DNA from: Pseudomonas sp. GM78
GTDB lineage: Bacteria; Pseudomonadota; Gammaproteobacteria; Pseudomonadales; Pseudomonadaceae
NCBI RefSeq assembly: GCF_000282475.1
Contig: NZ_AKJF01000212.1
Span: 1 to 64,000, forward strand
Direction: 5' to 3'
Length of the DNA stretch: 64,000 bases
Position numbers and translations under genes: made by a program. The notes below the pieces were generated by a model. That model had not been told where the DNA came from. It was given only the letters and a program-made list of their open reading frames with translations, and searched no databases. Shown piece after piece: positions 1 through 9,024 of this stretch (positions within the stretch are counted from its first letter, which is position 1; every line of letters begins with the position of its first letter).

Positions 1-40
1 AAACGATAGCGCCTTCAGTACCGGGGTGAGCGTAACGCAT
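1..40 (-). CDS. exaC: ExaC-type NAD-dependent aldehyde dehydrogenase, first 13 codons only
   Basis: Only the 5' end lies in the window; the gene runs off the left edge. The reverse strand reads ATG at 40-38 and begins MRYAHPGTEGAIV, which resembles the N-terminus I know from ExaC/AldB-type acetaldehyde dehydrogenases of Pseudomonas (ethanol and acetoin catabolism). A perfect ribosome binding site AAGGAG lies at 54-49, eight bases before the ATG, which fixes the start. A sigma-54 promoter sits about 70 bp upstream and a divergent AcoR-like activator follows, the usual arrangement for this enzyme. The identification rests on 13 residues plus context. Confidence 0.72.
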   Translation of the reverse strand, partial: MRYAHPGTEGAIV

Positions 41-107
41 GATGGTTTCTCCTTGGGTTCTTGTGCTTATAAGGAAGACGCGCATGTGCGCTTGCTTTAA
101 GCGTAGA

Positions 108-122
108 GCAAAGGTCGGGCCA
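108..122 (-). promoter_or_regulatory. Sigma-54 (-24/-12) promoter for the aldehyde dehydrogenase
   Basis: Read on the minus strand this is TGGCCC-GACCT-TTGC, which matches the sigma-54 consensus TGGCAC-N5-TTGC at 9 of 10 defined bases, with the invariant GG and GC dinucleotides at the right distance. Transcription would start near position 97 and leave a leader of nearly 60 nt before the ATG at 40. It explains why a sigma-54 activator gene lies next door. Seen directly; function is inferred. Confidence 0.75.
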
Positions 123-185
123 CTGCTTTGCAGGTCAGGTAAATCAAGGCCTTGCGTGGTTTTTGTCGGACAGGCGGATGGCGTC

Positions 186-245
186 TGTGACGCTTTCGGT
201 ACAGTCCCTGTGACACTTTGTACCGGTCCTGGCACAGCCTGTGAC
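186..245. promoter_or_regulatory. Triple TGTGAC repeats, candidate activator binding sites
   Basis: TGTGAC occurs at 186-191, 209-214 and 240-245. The first two copies are followed by similar bases (CTTT, then a GTAC within a few bases), giving two near-repeats of about 18 bp. They lie roughly 65-135 bp upstream of the sigma-54 -24/-12 element, the normal distance for an enhancer bound by an AcoR-type activator. The same region would be the 5' flank of the regulator gene, so autoregulation is possible. Confidence 0.45.
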
Positions 246-343
246 TGAACGGTCTTGCCAGCATTGCAATGCGGTCCAGGCTGGAGGATGCTCAGACGTT
301 GCATCACCTCTGCGTGAACCTTTCGGGGGGAGAATAATAAGAA

Positions 344-2257
344 ATGCACGACAACCATTTGAGTCGCCATGCCCAGCAAGTGTTGACCGTGACCCAGGGT
401 AAAACCCACTTGCACGGCCCTGGCAGCGACCCGTCCATCGCCCGTTCCTGGCTGCGCTGCCTTGAGGACTATCACCTGGACCCGGCCCAGAACATAGCGC
501 CGACGGTGCTGGAGCATGGCCGCGTCCTGGAAAGCCGCGAACGTTTGCAGCAGGTGCTGCACATCGCTGGCAATGAAATGACCAGTCTCCATCAGCAGCT
601 CTCCGGTGCCGGCCACGCCGTGCTGTTGACCGATGCGCGCGGCGTGATCCTCAATTGCGTGACGGCGCCGGCCGAGCGCAAGATTTTCGAGCGTGCTGGC
701 CTCTGGCTGGGGGCCGACTGGAGTGAGGCCTGTGAAGGCACCAACGGCATCGGCACCTGCCTGGTGGAGCGCCAGTCGCTGACCATCCATCAGGACGAAC
801 ATTTCCGTGGTCGACACACCGGCCTGACCTGCTCGGCCAGCCCGGTATTCGATCCGCATGGCGAGCTGCTGGCGGTACTCGACGTGTCCTCTGCCCGGCA
901 CGAGGTATCGCGCCAGAGTCAGTTCCACACCATGGCCCTGGTCAATCTGTCGGCGAAGATGATCGAGAGCTGCTATTTCCTGCGTTGTTTCGATAATCAA
1001 TGGCTGCTGCGTTTTCACCTGCAGGCCGAGTCCGTCGGTTTGTTCAGCGAAGGTCTGCTGGCGTTCGACGGCGAAGGGCGGATCTGCGCGGTCAACCAGA
1101 GCGCGCTGAACCTGCTGGGGCATATCCGCGGTGGCTTGCTGGGCAAGCCGGTGGAGGCGTACTTCGACTGCTCGCTGGACGAACTGCTCGGCCGCGCCAG
1201 CGTCAACGCCAGCGCCAGCTGGCCACTGCGTACCCGGGACGGACGCCGCCTGTTCGCCGTGTTACGCGGGCAGGCGCGAAAAATACCGGTGCCGTTGGTG
1301 CCGAGCCCAGCGATTGAAGAGCGCCCGCGCGTGTCGGGCATCTGCCTGGGCGATCCGACGTTGCAGGCGGATTTCCGCAAGGCCCTGCGTGTGTACGAAC
1401 GGGACGTGCCATTGCTGATCAACGGCGAAACCGGTTCGGGCAAGGAAGCCTTCGCCAAGGCCGTGCACCATGCCAGCCAGCGCGCGGAAAAAGCCTTCGT
1501 CGCCCTCAACTGTGCGGCCATCCCCGAAAGCCTGATCGAGAGTGAGCTGTTCGGTTATCGCGGCGGCAGCTTCACCGGCGCGCGCAAGGAGGGCATGCGC
1601 GGCAAGCTGCAGCAGGCCGATGGCGGGACCTTGTTCCTCGACGAAATCGGCGACATGCCCCTGGCCTTGCAGACCCGTTTGTTGCGCGTGCTGGAAGATC
1701 GGCAAGTGGTGCCGATTGGTGGCGAGCCGGAGTCGGTCAACGTGCGGATCATCAGTGCCACGCACCGCAATCTGCTGGAGCGGGTGCAGGACGGCAGTTT
1801 CCGCGAGGACCTGTATTACCGTCTCAATGGCCTGGAAGTCGCGTTGCCGGCGTTGCGCGAGCGCGGTGACAAATCGCAGTTGCTCGACTTCTTGCTGGCC
1901 GAAGAGGCGCGCGGGGAAACTGTGCTGATCGACGGGCCGGCGCGCGAGGCGTTATTGGGATTTGCCTGGCCAGGCAACGTGCGGCAGATGCGCAATGTGT
2001 TGCGTACGTTGGCGGCGTTGTGTGATGGCGGTCGGATCGGCCTGGAGGATCTGCCGGCGATGATTCGCCAGGCGCGGCCGGCGGTTATAACGAAAATTGA
2101 AGAGCTTTGCGAACATCCCCTGGAAGATGCCGAGCGCCTGGCGCTGTTGAATGCGCTGGAGCACACGCGGTGGCATATGACGAATACGGCTGAACAGCTT
2201 GGGGTCAGCCGCAATACCTTGTATCGAAAATTGCGTAAGCACGGCATAGCCCGGTAG
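344..2257 (+). CDS. acoR: AcoR-like sigma-54-dependent transcriptional activator (GAF-AAA+-Fis)
   Basis: 637-residue enhancer-binding protein. The N-terminal third is a GAF-type sensor (about residues 60-200), followed by a PAS-like stretch near 232-300. The AAA+ domain has Walker A GETGSGKE near 361, GSFTGA near 408 in place of the canonical GAFTGA sigma-54 contact loop, and Walker B GTLFLDEIGDM near 428. A Fis-type helix-turn-helix ends the protein (TAEQLGVSRNTLYRKLRKHG). It is divergent from an ExaC-type aldehyde dehydrogenase with a sigma-54 promoter, so it probably activates that gene in response to an alcohol, aldehyde or acetoin-type effector. The Shine-Dalgarno before the ATG is weak (GGGGGAG 12 bases away). 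Confidence 0.88.
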   Translation: MHDNHLSRHAQQVLTVTQGKTHLHGPGSDPSIARSWLRCLEDYHLDPAQNIAPTVLEHGRVLESRERLQQVLHIAGNEMTSLHQQLSGAGHAVLLTDARGVILNCVTAPAERKIFERAGLWLGADWSEACEGTNGIGTCLVERQSLTIHQDEHFRGRHTGLTCSASPVFDPHGELLAVLDVSSARHEVSRQSQFHTMALVNLSAKMIESCYFLRCFDNQWLLRFHLQAESVGLFSEGLLAFDGEGRICAVNQSALNLLGHIRGGLLGKPVEAYFDCSLDELLGRASVNASASWPLRTRDGRRLFAVLRGQARKIPVPLVPSPAIEERPRVSGICLGDPTLQADFRKALRVYERDVPLLINGETGSGKEAFAKAVHHASQRAEKAFVALNCAAIPESLIESELFGYRGGSFTGARKEGMRGKLQQADGGTLFLDEIGDMPLALQTRLLRVLEDRQVVPIGGEPESVNVRIISATHRNLLERVQDGSFREDLYYRLNGLEVALPALRERGDKSQLLDFLLAEEARGETVLIDGPAREALLGFAWPGNVRQMRNVLRTLAALCDGGRIGLEDLPAMIRQARPAVITKIEELCEHPLEDAERLALLNALEHTRWHMTNTAEQLGVSRNTLYRKLRKHGIAR

Positions 2258-2273
2258 ATCGTGTCGCGCCCAA

Positions 2274-2367
2274 TCGCGGGCAAGCCCGCTCCCACAGGAT
2301 AATGGGTTGAATTCACAATTCGGCAGCTGACCCAGATCTACTGTGGGAGCGAGCCTGCTCGCGATGG
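2274..2367. repeat. REP doublet (GCGGGCAAGCCCGC / GCGAGCCTGCTCGC type)
   Basis: Two inverted REP-type units face each other: an arm at 2274-2297 with core GCGGGCAAGCCCGCTCCCAC and an arm at 2341-2367 with core GTGGGAGCGAGCCTGCTCGC. Each unit is itself a small palindrome. The two units have different cores, so this is a mixed pair. It sits between the activator gene and mpl and could stabilise or end the upstream transcript. Confidence 0.8.
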
Positions 2368-2443
2368 CGTCCGTGAGGGCGAAACAAAGGTGCGAATTTT
2401 TCCCCCCTAAGCTAACCTGCGGCCATGTTTTACGAGGTCGACT

Positions 2444-3793
2444 ATGCACATTCATATTCTGGGTATCTGCGGCACTTTCATGGGTTCGATGGCGGTTCTG
2501 GCCAAAGAGTTGGGCCATCACGTGACCGGCTCCGATGCCAACGTCTACCCGCCGATGAGCACTCAGCTCGAGGCGCAGGGCATCGAGTTGACCCAGGGCT
2601 ACGACCCGGCGCAACTGGACCCGGCCCCTGATCTGGTGGTCATCGGCAACGCCATGTCGCGAGGCAACCCGGCAGTCGAGTACGTGCTGAACAAAGGCCT
2701 GCCGTATGTCTCCGGCCCGCAATGGCTGGCCGACCACGTGCTGCAAGGCCGCTGGGTACTGGCGGTCGCCGGTACGCATGGCAAGACCACCACCAGCAGC
2801 ATGCTCGCCTGGGTGCTGGAGCACGCGGGCATGAGCCCGGGCTTCCTGATCGGCGGTGTTCCGCAGAACTTCTCGGTGTCGGCACGCTTGGGCGACACAC
2901 CATTTTTCGTGATCGAAGCCGATGAATACGACAGCGCGTTCTTCGACAAGCGCTCCAAGTTCGTTCACTACCGTCCGCGCACGGCGATCCTGAACAACCT
3001 GGAGTTCGACCACGCCGATATCTTCCCGGACCTGCCGGCGATCGAGCGACAGTTCCACCATCTGGTCCGGACCATCCCGAGCGAAGGTCTGGTGATTCAT
3101 CCGACCACCGAACCGGCTTTGCTGCGCGTCATCGAGATGGGTTGCTGGACCCCGGTGCAAACCACCGGCGCGGGCGGGCAATGGCAGGTCAAGCTGCTCA
3201 GCGACGATGGCTCGAAGTTCGAAGTGATGTTCGAAGGCGTCGCCCAAGGCGTGGTCGAGTGGGACATGACGGGCCAGCATAACGTGGCCAACGCATTGGC
3301 CACCTTGGCCGCGGCGCGCCATGTTGGCGTGGTACCGGCCATGGGTATCGCTGCATTGAGCGCTTTCAAGAGCGTGAAACGACGGATGGAGAAAGTCGCC
3401 GAGGTGCGCGGCATTACCATCTATGACGACTTCGCCCACCATCCTACGGCCATTGCCACCACGCTCGACGGCCTGCGCAAGCGCATTGGCGATGCACCGT
3501 TGATTGCGATCATCGAACCGCGTTCCAATTCCATGAAGCTTGGCGCGCACCGTGACGGTTTGCCGGAGAGCGTCGTCGATGCCGACCAGGTGATCTGGTA
3601 TGCGCCGGCCAATCTCGGCTGGGATCTGGCGGGCACCGCCGCGCTTTGCACGGTACCGTCGATCGTCAGCGACTCGCTGGAAGGCATCATCGAGCGAGTC
3701 AAGAGTCAGGCCCAGCCGGGCACCCACGTGGTGATCATGAGCAACGGCGGCTTCGGCGGCCTGCACGGCAAGCTGGCCGAGGCACTTAAATGA
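2444..3793 (+). CDS. mpl: UDP-N-acetylmuramate:L-alanyl-gamma-D-glutamyl-meso-diaminopimelate ligase
   Basis: 449 residues, the usual Mpl length. It reattaches the tripeptide L-Ala-D-Glu-mDAP recovered from old wall to UDP-MurNAc, so it acts in cytoplasmic peptidoglycan recycling. The N-terminus ([17 protein letters not shown]) is the Rossmann UDP-binding loop of the MurC/Mpl family. The ATP loop [12 protein letters not shown] is at about 110-121, and central-domain residues include [16 protein letters not shown]. The stop overlaps the ubiX start by four bases, so the two genes are translationally coupled. The later ldcA gene in this window supplies the same recycling pathway. Confidence 0.96.
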   Translation: MHIHILGICGTFMGSMAVLAKELGHHVTGSDANVYPPMSTQLEAQGIELTQGYDPAQLDPAPDLVVIGNAMSRGNPAVEYVLNKGLPYVSGPQWLADHVLQGRWVLAVAGTHGKTTTSSMLAWVLEHAGMSPGFLIGGVPQNFSVSARLGDTPFFVIEADEYDSAFFDKRSKFVHYRPRTAILNNLEFDHADIFPDLPAIERQFHHLVRTIPSEGLVIHPTTEPALLRVIEMGCWTPVQTTGAGGQWQVKLLSDDGSKFEVMFEGVAQGVVEWDMTGQHNVANALATLAAARHVGVVPAMGIAALSAFKSVKRRMEKVAEVRGITIYDDFAHHPTAIATTLDGLRKRIGDAPLIAIIEPRSNSMKLGAHRDGLPESVVDADQVIWYAPANLGWDLAGTAALCTVPSIVSDSLEGIIERVKSQAQPGTHVVIMSNGGFGGLHGKLAEALK

Positions 3794-4422
3794 ATACCGG
3801 TCCGGACCGCATCACGCTGGCGATGACTGGCGCTTCCGGCGCCCAGTACGGCTTGCGCCTGCTCGATTGCCTGGTGCGCGAAGATCGCGAAGTGCACTTC
3901 CTGATTTCCAAGGCCGCGCAACTGGTGATGGCCACGGAAACCGACGTCACGCTGCCGGCCAAGCCACAGGCGATGCAAGCCTTCCTTACTGAATACACCG
4001 GTGCCGCCGCCGGGCAGATCCGGGTCTACGGCAAGGAAGACTGGATGTCGCCAGTGGCCTCGGGTTCCGGCGCGCCGGCGGCGATGGTGGTGGTGCCATG
4101 CTCCACCGGGACCTTGTCGGCCATCGCAACGGGGGCCTGCAACAACCTGATCGAGCGTGCCGCCGATGTCACCCTCAAGGAGCGCCGCCAGCTGATCCTG
4201 GTGCCCCGTGAGGCGCCATACTCGAGCATCCATCTGGAACACATGCTCAAGTTGTCGAACATGGGCGTGACGATTTTGCCGGCATCGCCGGGTTTCTATC
4301 ATCAGCCACAGACTATCGACGACCTGATCGATTTCGTCGTGGCGCGCATCCTCAATCTGCTGAACATTCCCCAGGACATGTTGCCGCGTTGGGGTGAACA
4401 CCATTTGGCCTGCGATGAATAA
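3790..4422 (+). CDS. ubiX: Flavin prenyltransferase UbiX
   Basis: 210 residues. UbiX joins dimethylallyl phosphate to FMN to make prenylated FMN, the cofactor for the UbiD decarboxylase of ubiquinone synthesis. The N-terminal FMN-binding segment reads [19 protein letters not shown], and the family motif [16 protein letters not shown] and the late segment [17 protein letters not shown] are present. The start ATG overlaps the mpl stop (ATGA), and the end overlaps the next lipoprotein gene by eight bases, so mpl-ubiX-lipoprotein form one operon. Confidence 0.96.
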   Translation: MNTGPDRITLAMTGASGAQYGLRLLDCLVREDREVHFLISKAAQLVMATETDVTLPAKPQAMQAFLTEYTGAAAGQIRVYGKEDWMSPVASGSGAPAAMVVVPCSTGTLSAIATGACNNLIERAADVTLKERRQLILVPREAPYSSIHLEHMLKLSNMGVTILPASPGFYHQPQTIDDLIDFVVARILNLLNIPQDMLPRWGEHHLACDE

Positions 4423-4699
4423 GTGGTGGGTGATCGTACTGGCGCTACAGCTGGCGGGATGTGCCACGGCGCGTACGCTGGATGCGGCCAAGCCGGGAGC
4501 GCCCGTGGTGTACTCCGGGACACGGCTGGATTTGTATGCGCTCAATGGCGGTTGCTGTGCGATGGATCGTTTTGGCGCCGAGGCACCGAGCTATCCTGGC
4601 GTTGATTTGCCGGCCAGTGCGTTGCTCGACACGCTGCTGTTGCCGTTGTCGTTGCTGACGGTGATTGGCGTGAGTTTCCAGGCAACCGGCGGGTTGTAA
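4415..4699 (+). CDS. YceK/YidQ-family lipoprotein (DUF1375)
   Basis: 94 residues. The start is ATG 4415, inside the end of ubiX; an upstream in-frame ATG at 4394 would spoil the signal peptide. The N-terminus [19 protein letters not shown] is a lipoprotein signal with lipobox LAGC. The mature part has the YceK-like pattern [11 protein letters not shown] ... [20 protein letters not shown]. Function of the family is unknown. Its overlap with ubiX suggests cotranscription. Confidence 0.8.
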   Translation: MNKWWVIVLALQLAGCATARTLDAAKPGAPVVYSGTRLDLYALNGGCCAMDRFGAEAPSYPGVDLPASALLDTLLLPLSLLTVIGVSFQATGGL

Positions 4700-4702
4700 A
4701 GA

Positions 4703-4782
4703 CAAAAGATCGCAGCCTGCGGCAGCTCCTACATTGGGAACGTGTACTCCCTATAGGAGCTGCCGCAGGCTGCGATCTTTTG
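4703..4782. repeat. Long palindromic REP-type repeat, family A (perfect 29-bp arms)
   Basis: Arms 4703-4731 and 4754-4782 are perfect inverted copies containing GATCGCAGCCTGCGGCAGCT. They are separated by 22 bp of unique sequence. The same unit recurs at 9622, 26318 and, collapsed, at 32248. It lies between convergent genes, where it can serve as a two-way terminator (TTTT at both outer ends). Confidence 0.9.
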
Positions 4783-4784
4783 AT

Positions 4785-5426
4785 TTACTTGCCTAACTTC
4801 CTCAACTCATCCGACTCGACAATCCGCACCCCATCCTGCTCCTCCAGGGCGAGGCGCCACATCGCGCGGGCCAATTGGCAGGCTTCTATGCCTCGGTACT
4901 TGCCGGGAATCAGTTTCGACAAAGGCCCGGCAAATTGCTCGCCCAAGCGTGGCTCGGTGCGCTCGCCCAGTAGCAGCGAAGGACGGCAGATGGTCAACTG
5001 CGGCCAATTCTGCGCGCGCAATGCATGCTCCATCTCGCCTTTGACCCGGTTGTAGAAAATCGAGGATCGGCGATCGGCCCCCAGGGCGCTGATCACGATC
5101 AGGTGCCGTGCACCCATCTCCCGGGCACGTTTGGCGAAAGCCACCACCATGTCCAGGTCCACCGCGCGAAACGCCTGCTCCGAGCCGGCCTGCTTGATGG
5201 TGGTGCCGAGGCAGCAGTAGGCGATATCCACCCGGCCGTTCAATTGCGGCAGAAACTCAGAGGGATCGCCCACCGGGTTTTCCAGGTGGGGATGCTCGGC
5301 CAGCGGGCGGCGCGAGGGGGCCAATACTCGCGATATCGTTGGCTCGTTGAGCAAGCGATCAAGTAAGTGTTCACCGGTCAATCCGGTGGCTCCGGCAAGC
5401 AACACGTGCTGAGGCGTCAAGTACAT
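4785..5426 (-). CDS. NAD(P)-binding Rossmann oxidoreductase, HTATIP2/YbjT-like
   Basis: 213 residues. The N-terminal motif [17 protein letters not shown] is the atypical short-chain dehydrogenase Rossmann loop. Further family landmarks are [47 protein letters not shown] (the Y-x3-K pair) and [13 protein letters not shown]. This pattern matches the small NAD(P)H-binding proteins related to human HTATIP2/CC3. The substrate is unknown. It precedes nothing on its own strand before the REP repeat; the MORN/peptidase gene is just upstream (28 bp), so the two may be cotranscribed. Confidence 0.8.
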   Translation of the reverse strand: MYLTPQHVLLAGATGLTGEHLLDRLLNEPTISRVLAPSRRPLAEHPHLENPVGDPSEFLPQLNGRVDIAYCCLGTTIKQAGSEQAFRAVDLDMVVAFAKRAREMGARHLIVISALGADRRSSIFYNRVKGEMEHALRAQNWPQLTICRPSLLLGERTEPRLGEQFAGPLSKLIPGKYRGIEACQLARAMWRLALEEQDGVRIVESDELRKLGK

Positions 5427-5453
5427 AGTGTTTCTCCCTTGATACTGTTCAGC

Positions 5454-7172
5454 TTAGTTGTTCTTTGCATCCTTGCTGTCAATGGAGACACTTTGCAGGG
5501 CTTTTCGTGCCTGCTGCTTACGTAGCAGTTGCCAGTGCGAGAGCACGGTTTTAGGCGCCCAGATCTGCGGTTCGGAGGCTTCGAAATTGTCCGCCAGTTC
5601 GCGCTCGGCGACGGTGGCCTTGGCCAATTTGAAGGCTTGCTCCAGGTCATCGGTCTGGTTCAGCGCCCGGGCGAACAGGGCATCGCCGAAGTAGGTGAAG
5701 TTGGCTTCTTCGGAGCAGCCGAAAGACACGCGATCCGCGCGCGAGGCGGTCATGATCAGGGTGCGTTCGTCTTTCAGGGCGGGGATGAAACCGCCGGAGT
5801 AGCAGGACGAAATCACGATGATCTTGTCACGGTTTTTCAGTGGTGCCAGCACGGCGGCCAGCTCGTCGGCCGGCAGATCTGCCAGTTCCATGCGCGGCTG
5901 GTCGAGCACCAGTTCATGCTCGCTGGTGCCGTGGCTGGTCAGGTAGATGAAAATCAGGTCTTCCGGGCCACTGCGTTCGGCCAGTGTCTGGGCGGAGCGC
6001 CGCAGGCTTTCCCGGGTGGCCATCGGCCGGTCGCCGAGGTGGTCGCGATGGTTCACCAGGCGGATCTGGCCATAGGCGCCGAAGCGGCTGGTGAGCATGT
6101 TCGCGACATAGTCGGATTCGCGCAGGAACACGCTCTGCTTGCCGTCGCCGCCAAGGGTCAGGGTGTACAGCTCCACCGCCGGGGTCGAGGCTGGAACGTT
6201 GGTGAACGCTTCTTCGAGTAAGCGCCCTTGGGCCAGCAAGCCAAGTTCAAGGGTGTCGGGCAGCAATTTACCCTCGGCGTCGCGCACGCGCTGGCCATTG
6301 ATCCAGGTGCCACTGAGCACGGCGCCGTCGGTGAGGACCAGGGTGCCGCGTCCGGAGTAAGTGTCGTTGTCGAACTGCCCGGTGTAAAAACTGCCGTCGG
6401 CCAGGTTCAGCCGGCCTTGGCCGGTGAAGCGCCAATCGCTGAAGTGGCCGATGTAATGGCTGCCATCGGCACCGATCAGTTCACCCTTGCCGTTGAGCGA
6501 GCCTTCCTTGAATTGACCCAGCCATACGTCGCCGTCGGCATTTTCATACCGACCCTTGCCGTGCAGTTGGTTGTTTTTGAACCCGCCAACATAAATGTCA
6601 CCTTCAGCGCTGTTGAAGGTCCCGTTACCTTCCAGCTGACCGTCGACGAAGTGTCCGGTGAATTGATTGCCACTGCCGTCGCTGCGCTGGCCATCGCCAT
6701 TGGGCTTGCCGTGGGCGAATTGGCCCTGATAGGCGCTGCCGTCTTCGAGCTCCAGGCGGCCGAGCCCCGAGTATTGGTCGGCCTTGAATTCGCCGCGGTA
6801 GATCATGCCGTTTTCTTTGAGGGTGCCTTCGCCGTCGCGTCGGCCAAGCTTGAAGCCGCCGGTGTAGCTGCCGGCGCTGGTGGTCAGGGTGCCCTGGCCA
6901 TCGAACAGCCCTTGCTTGAACTGGCCGCGATAGACCTCGCCATTGCTGCCATGCCACTCGCCCTGGCCATGCCATTGACCCTGGTCGAACTCTCCGGCGT
7001 ACCAGCTGCCGTTCGGGTAGTCGATGCGGCCCTGGCCCTGCAGCAATCCGTTGACCAGGTCACCGCGATAACGTCCACCGTCCGGCAGGCGGGCGTCCAC
7101 GGGCAATAGCGATTCGCCGTCGCCGCAAGCGGTGAGCATCAGGGTCAAGGCGATTAGTGCAAGTGGGCGCAT
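5454..7172 (-). CDS. Lipoprotein with about 12 MORN repeats and a C13 (legumain/caspase-like) peptidase domain
   Basis: 572 residues. The N-terminus MRPLALIALTLMLTACGDGE is a lipoprotein signal (lipobox LTAC). Residues of about 32-310 hold roughly twelve 23-residue MORN repeats of the form YxGxFxxGxxxGxGxxxxxxG. The C-terminal third is a clan CD cysteine peptidase: His414 in YLTSHGTSEHE and Cys457 in VISSCYSGGF form the expected dyad, each preceded by a hydrophobic strand. Known C13 members include legumain and GPI transamidase. MORN repeats often bind membranes or proteins, but the role here is unknown. It is probably anchored to the outer membrane facing the periplasm, because residue 2 of the mature lipoprotein is Gly, not Asp. 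Confidence 0.87.
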   Translation of the reverse strand: MRPLALIALTLMLTACGDGESLLPVDARLPDGGRYRGDLVNGLLQGQGRIDYPNGSWYAGEFDQGQWHGQGEWHGSNGEVYRGQFKQGLFDGQGTLTTSAGSYTGGFKLGRRDGEGTLKENGMIYRGEFKADQYSGLGRLELEDGSAYQGQFAHGKPNGDGQRSDGSGNQFTGHFVDGQLEGNGTFNSAEGDIYVGGFKNNQLHGKGRYENADGDVWLGQFKEGSLNGKGELIGADGSHYIGHFSDWRFTGQGRLNLADGSFYTGQFDNDTYSGRGTLVLTDGAVLSGTWINGQRVRDAEGKLLPDTLELGLLAQGRLLEEAFTNVPASTPAVELYTLTLGGDGKQSVFLRESDYVANMLTSRFGAYGQIRLVNHRDHLGDRPMATRESLRRSAQTLAERSGPEDLIFIYLTSHGTSEHELVLDQPRMELADLPADELAAVLAPLKNRDKIIVISSCYSGGFIPALKDERTLIMTASRADRVSFGCSEEANFTYFGDALFARALNQTDDLEQAFKLAKATVAERELADNFEASEPQIWAPKTVLSHWQLLRKQQARKALQSVSIDSKDAKNN

Positions 7173-7286
7173 AGCGGGTTCCGGGCAATTAGGCGACCGA
7201 GTATGCCGCAGCTATGTGTCCATATACAGCACGGTAGAAAAGCACCAGGTGCGAAACAGCGTGTGCTGCTTCGCATCCGGGAGGTT

Positions 7287-7742
7287 TTACACGAAGCAGA
7301 GGGACAGGGATTCGGCGACATACGCCGGTTTGTCCATGCCTTCGATTTCCAGTGTGGCGATGGCCTTGAGCAACAATTGACCGGGTTTTTTCTCGGTGAC
7401 CTCGGACAGTTCAACCTTGAGGCGCACCTTCGAATCGACCTTGACCGGCTGAATGAAGCGCACGCTGTCCAGGCCGTAATTGACCACCATCTTCAAGCCT
7501 TCCGGCATGACGAGGATGTCTTCCATCAATTTTGGAATCAGCGACAGCGACAGGAAACCGTGGGCAATGGTGCTGCCAAATGGCGTTTGCGCGGCTTTGA
7601 CCGGGTCGACGTGGATGAACTGGTAGTCCCCTGTGGCTTCAGCGAACAGGTTGATGCGCTCCTGGTCGATGGTGAGCCAGTCGGAACTTCCGAGTTCCTT
7701 GCCGACATAATCTTTGAGCTCTGCAACAGGTACAAAGGGCAT
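7287..7742 (-). CDS. MaoC-family (R)-specific enoyl-CoA hydratase-like protein
   Basis: 151 residues from ATG 7742. An earlier in-frame ATG at 7763 is rejected because a good ribosome site (AAGGAG, about eight bases from ATG 7742) lies inside it. The hot-dog fold signature is clear: FAEATGDYQFIHVDPVKA, with the catalytic Asp and His, followed by GSTIAHGFLSLSL. Family members hydrate enoyl-CoA thioesters to (R)-3-hydroxyacyl-CoA for beta-oxidation side routes or PHA supply. The exact substrate cannot be told from sequence. It is monocistronic and divergent from lrgA. Confidence 0.87.
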   Translation of the reverse strand: MPFVPVAELKDYVGKELGSSDWLTIDQERINLFAEATGDYQFIHVDPVKAAQTPFGSTIAHGFLSLSLIPKLMEDILVMPEGLKMVVNYGLDSVRFIQPVKVDSKVRLKVELSEVTEKKPGQLLLKAIATLEIEGMDKPAYVAESLSLCFV

Positions 7743-7889
7743 TGAGACTCTCCTTGGGTTCATCGGTTTTATAGTTTTTAGGGTGGGGGGATTTGACCTC
7801 CCGGATTACCACTTTAGATCAACATGGCAAAACGCTGCGGTCAACTGACCATGCTTATGGCGAATGCCGGTCCATAGCGCAAGCGTGCT

Positions 7890-7895
7890 TATAAT
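7890..7895 (+). promoter_or_regulatory. Candidate -10 box (TATAAT) for lrgA-lrgB
   Basis: A perfect TATAAT lies 42 bp upstream of the lrgA start. The base order TGCTTATAAT leaves a TG just upstream of the box. The region 17 bp further upstream has no good -35 (CCGGTC), so an activator or an alternative sigma factor may be needed. This is a weak, sequence-only call. Confidence 0.35.
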
Positions 7896-7937
7896 GCGTG
7901 GGCCAATGCGGGTGACGGATTTTGTGGGGGATCATCG

Positions 7938-8300
7938 ATGTTGTTACGTGGCCTGACCTGGCTGGTGCTGTTCCAATTGCTCGGCACCGCGATCAACCAT
8001 TTGTTTTTACCCTTCCTGCCGGGGCCGATCATCGGCCTGCTGCTGTTACTGATATTCCTGATCGGTCGTGGCCAGGTCGGCGAGCCGCTGAACCTTGCAG
8101 CCAGCAGCCTGCTGCGCTACCTGCCGTTGCTGCTGGTGCCGCCGGCCGTGGGGGTGATGGTGTACGCCGCGGATATCGCCGCCGATTTCTGGGCCATCGT
8201 CGGCGCGCTGGTCTTGTCATTGTTGCTGTCGATGGCGTTCGCCGGAGTCCTCATGCAGCGCATGGTCAAGCGCCATGTCCACCCTGAGGACGGCCAATGA
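7938..8300 (+). CDS. CidA/LrgA-family holin-like membrane protein
   Basis: 120 residues, with four predicted membrane helices making up most of the protein. The family hallmark FLPFLPGPIIGLLLLLIFL is present near residues 27-45. CidA/LrgA proteins are small membrane proteins paired with LrgB/CidB; they influence murein hydrolase activity, autolysis and export of pyruvate or similar by-products. The start ATG 7938 has GGGGGAT seven bases before it. Its stop overlaps the next gene (ATGA), as is usual for lrgAB pairs. Confidence 0.88.
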   Translation: MLLRGLTWLVLFQLLGTAINHLFLPFLPGPIIGLLLLLIFLIGRGQVGEPLNLAASSLLRYLPLLLVPPAVGVMVYAADIAADFWAIVGALVLSLLLSMAFAGVLMQRMVKRHVHPEDGQ

Positions 8301-9013
8301 TCCTTGACTGGCACGGCGCCTGGACGTCGGTGATTCATCATCCATTGTTCGGCATCGGCATCACGCTCGGTGCCTATCAGCTGGTGCTGGCGGCGTTCGA
8401 GAAAACCCGCTGGATCTTTTTGCAGCCCGTGCTGGTCTCCATGTTGCTGGTGATCGGTGTGCTGGTGGGCTGCGGCCTGACCTACGCCGAGTACCGCAAG
8501 AGCACCGAGATCCTGAGCATTCTGCTCGGCCCCGCGACGGTCGCGCTGGCCGTGCCGCTTTACCTCAATCTGCGGCGGATTCGGCAGTTGTTCTGGCCGA
8601 TATTTACTACGCTGGTGATAGGTGGTGTGGTCGCCACGTGCATGGGGGTGCTGTTGGGCTGGTGGTTCGGGGCCGAACACATGATCCTGATGACCATGGC
8701 GCCGAAATCGGTGACATCGCCCATCGCCATGCTGGTGGCCGAGCAGATTGGTGGCGTCGCGGCGCTGGCGGCGGTGTTCGTGCTGATCACCGGGGTGATC
8801 GGGGCGATCTTCGGCCCGAGCCTGTTGACCCGGCTCGGCGTTCACAGCCCCGAGGCCCGCGGCATGGCACTGGGCATGACCGCCCACGCGGTTGGCACGG
8901 CGGTGGCGATGCAGGAAAGTGATGAATGTGGCGCCTTCGCGGCGCTTGCGATGAGTTTGATGGGCGTGGCCACGGCGGTCTTCCTGCCGTTGGCGGTGTC
9001 GATGGTGGTGTAA
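8297..9013 (+). CDS. lrgB: LrgB/CidB-family membrane protein
   Basis: 238 residues, several membrane helices. The conserved C-terminal region KSVTSPIAMLVAEQIGG and RGMALGMTAHAVGTAVAMQES is diagnostic of LrgB (Pfam LrgB family). It overlaps lrgA by four bases and must be made with it. The pair is associated with control of autolysis and with metabolite export in other bacteria. Confidence 0.92.
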   Translation: MILDWHGAWTSVIHHPLFGIGITLGAYQLVLAAFEKTRWIFLQPVLVSMLLVIGVLVGCGLTYAEYRKSTEILSILLGPATVALAVPLYLNLRRIRQLFWPIFTTLVIGGVVATCMGVLLGWWFGAEHMILMTMAPKSVTSPIAMLVAEQIGGVAALAAVFVLITGVIGAIFGPSLLTRLGVHSPEARGMALGMTAHAVGTAVAMQESDECGAFAALAMSLMGVATAVFLPLAVSMVV

Positions 9014-9024
9014 GGAATATGTCT

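Noticed and set aside
1952-3766. Long minus-strand open frame opposite mpl and the activator gene
   Set aside because: Antisense shadow across two well supported genes, with no recognisable domain.
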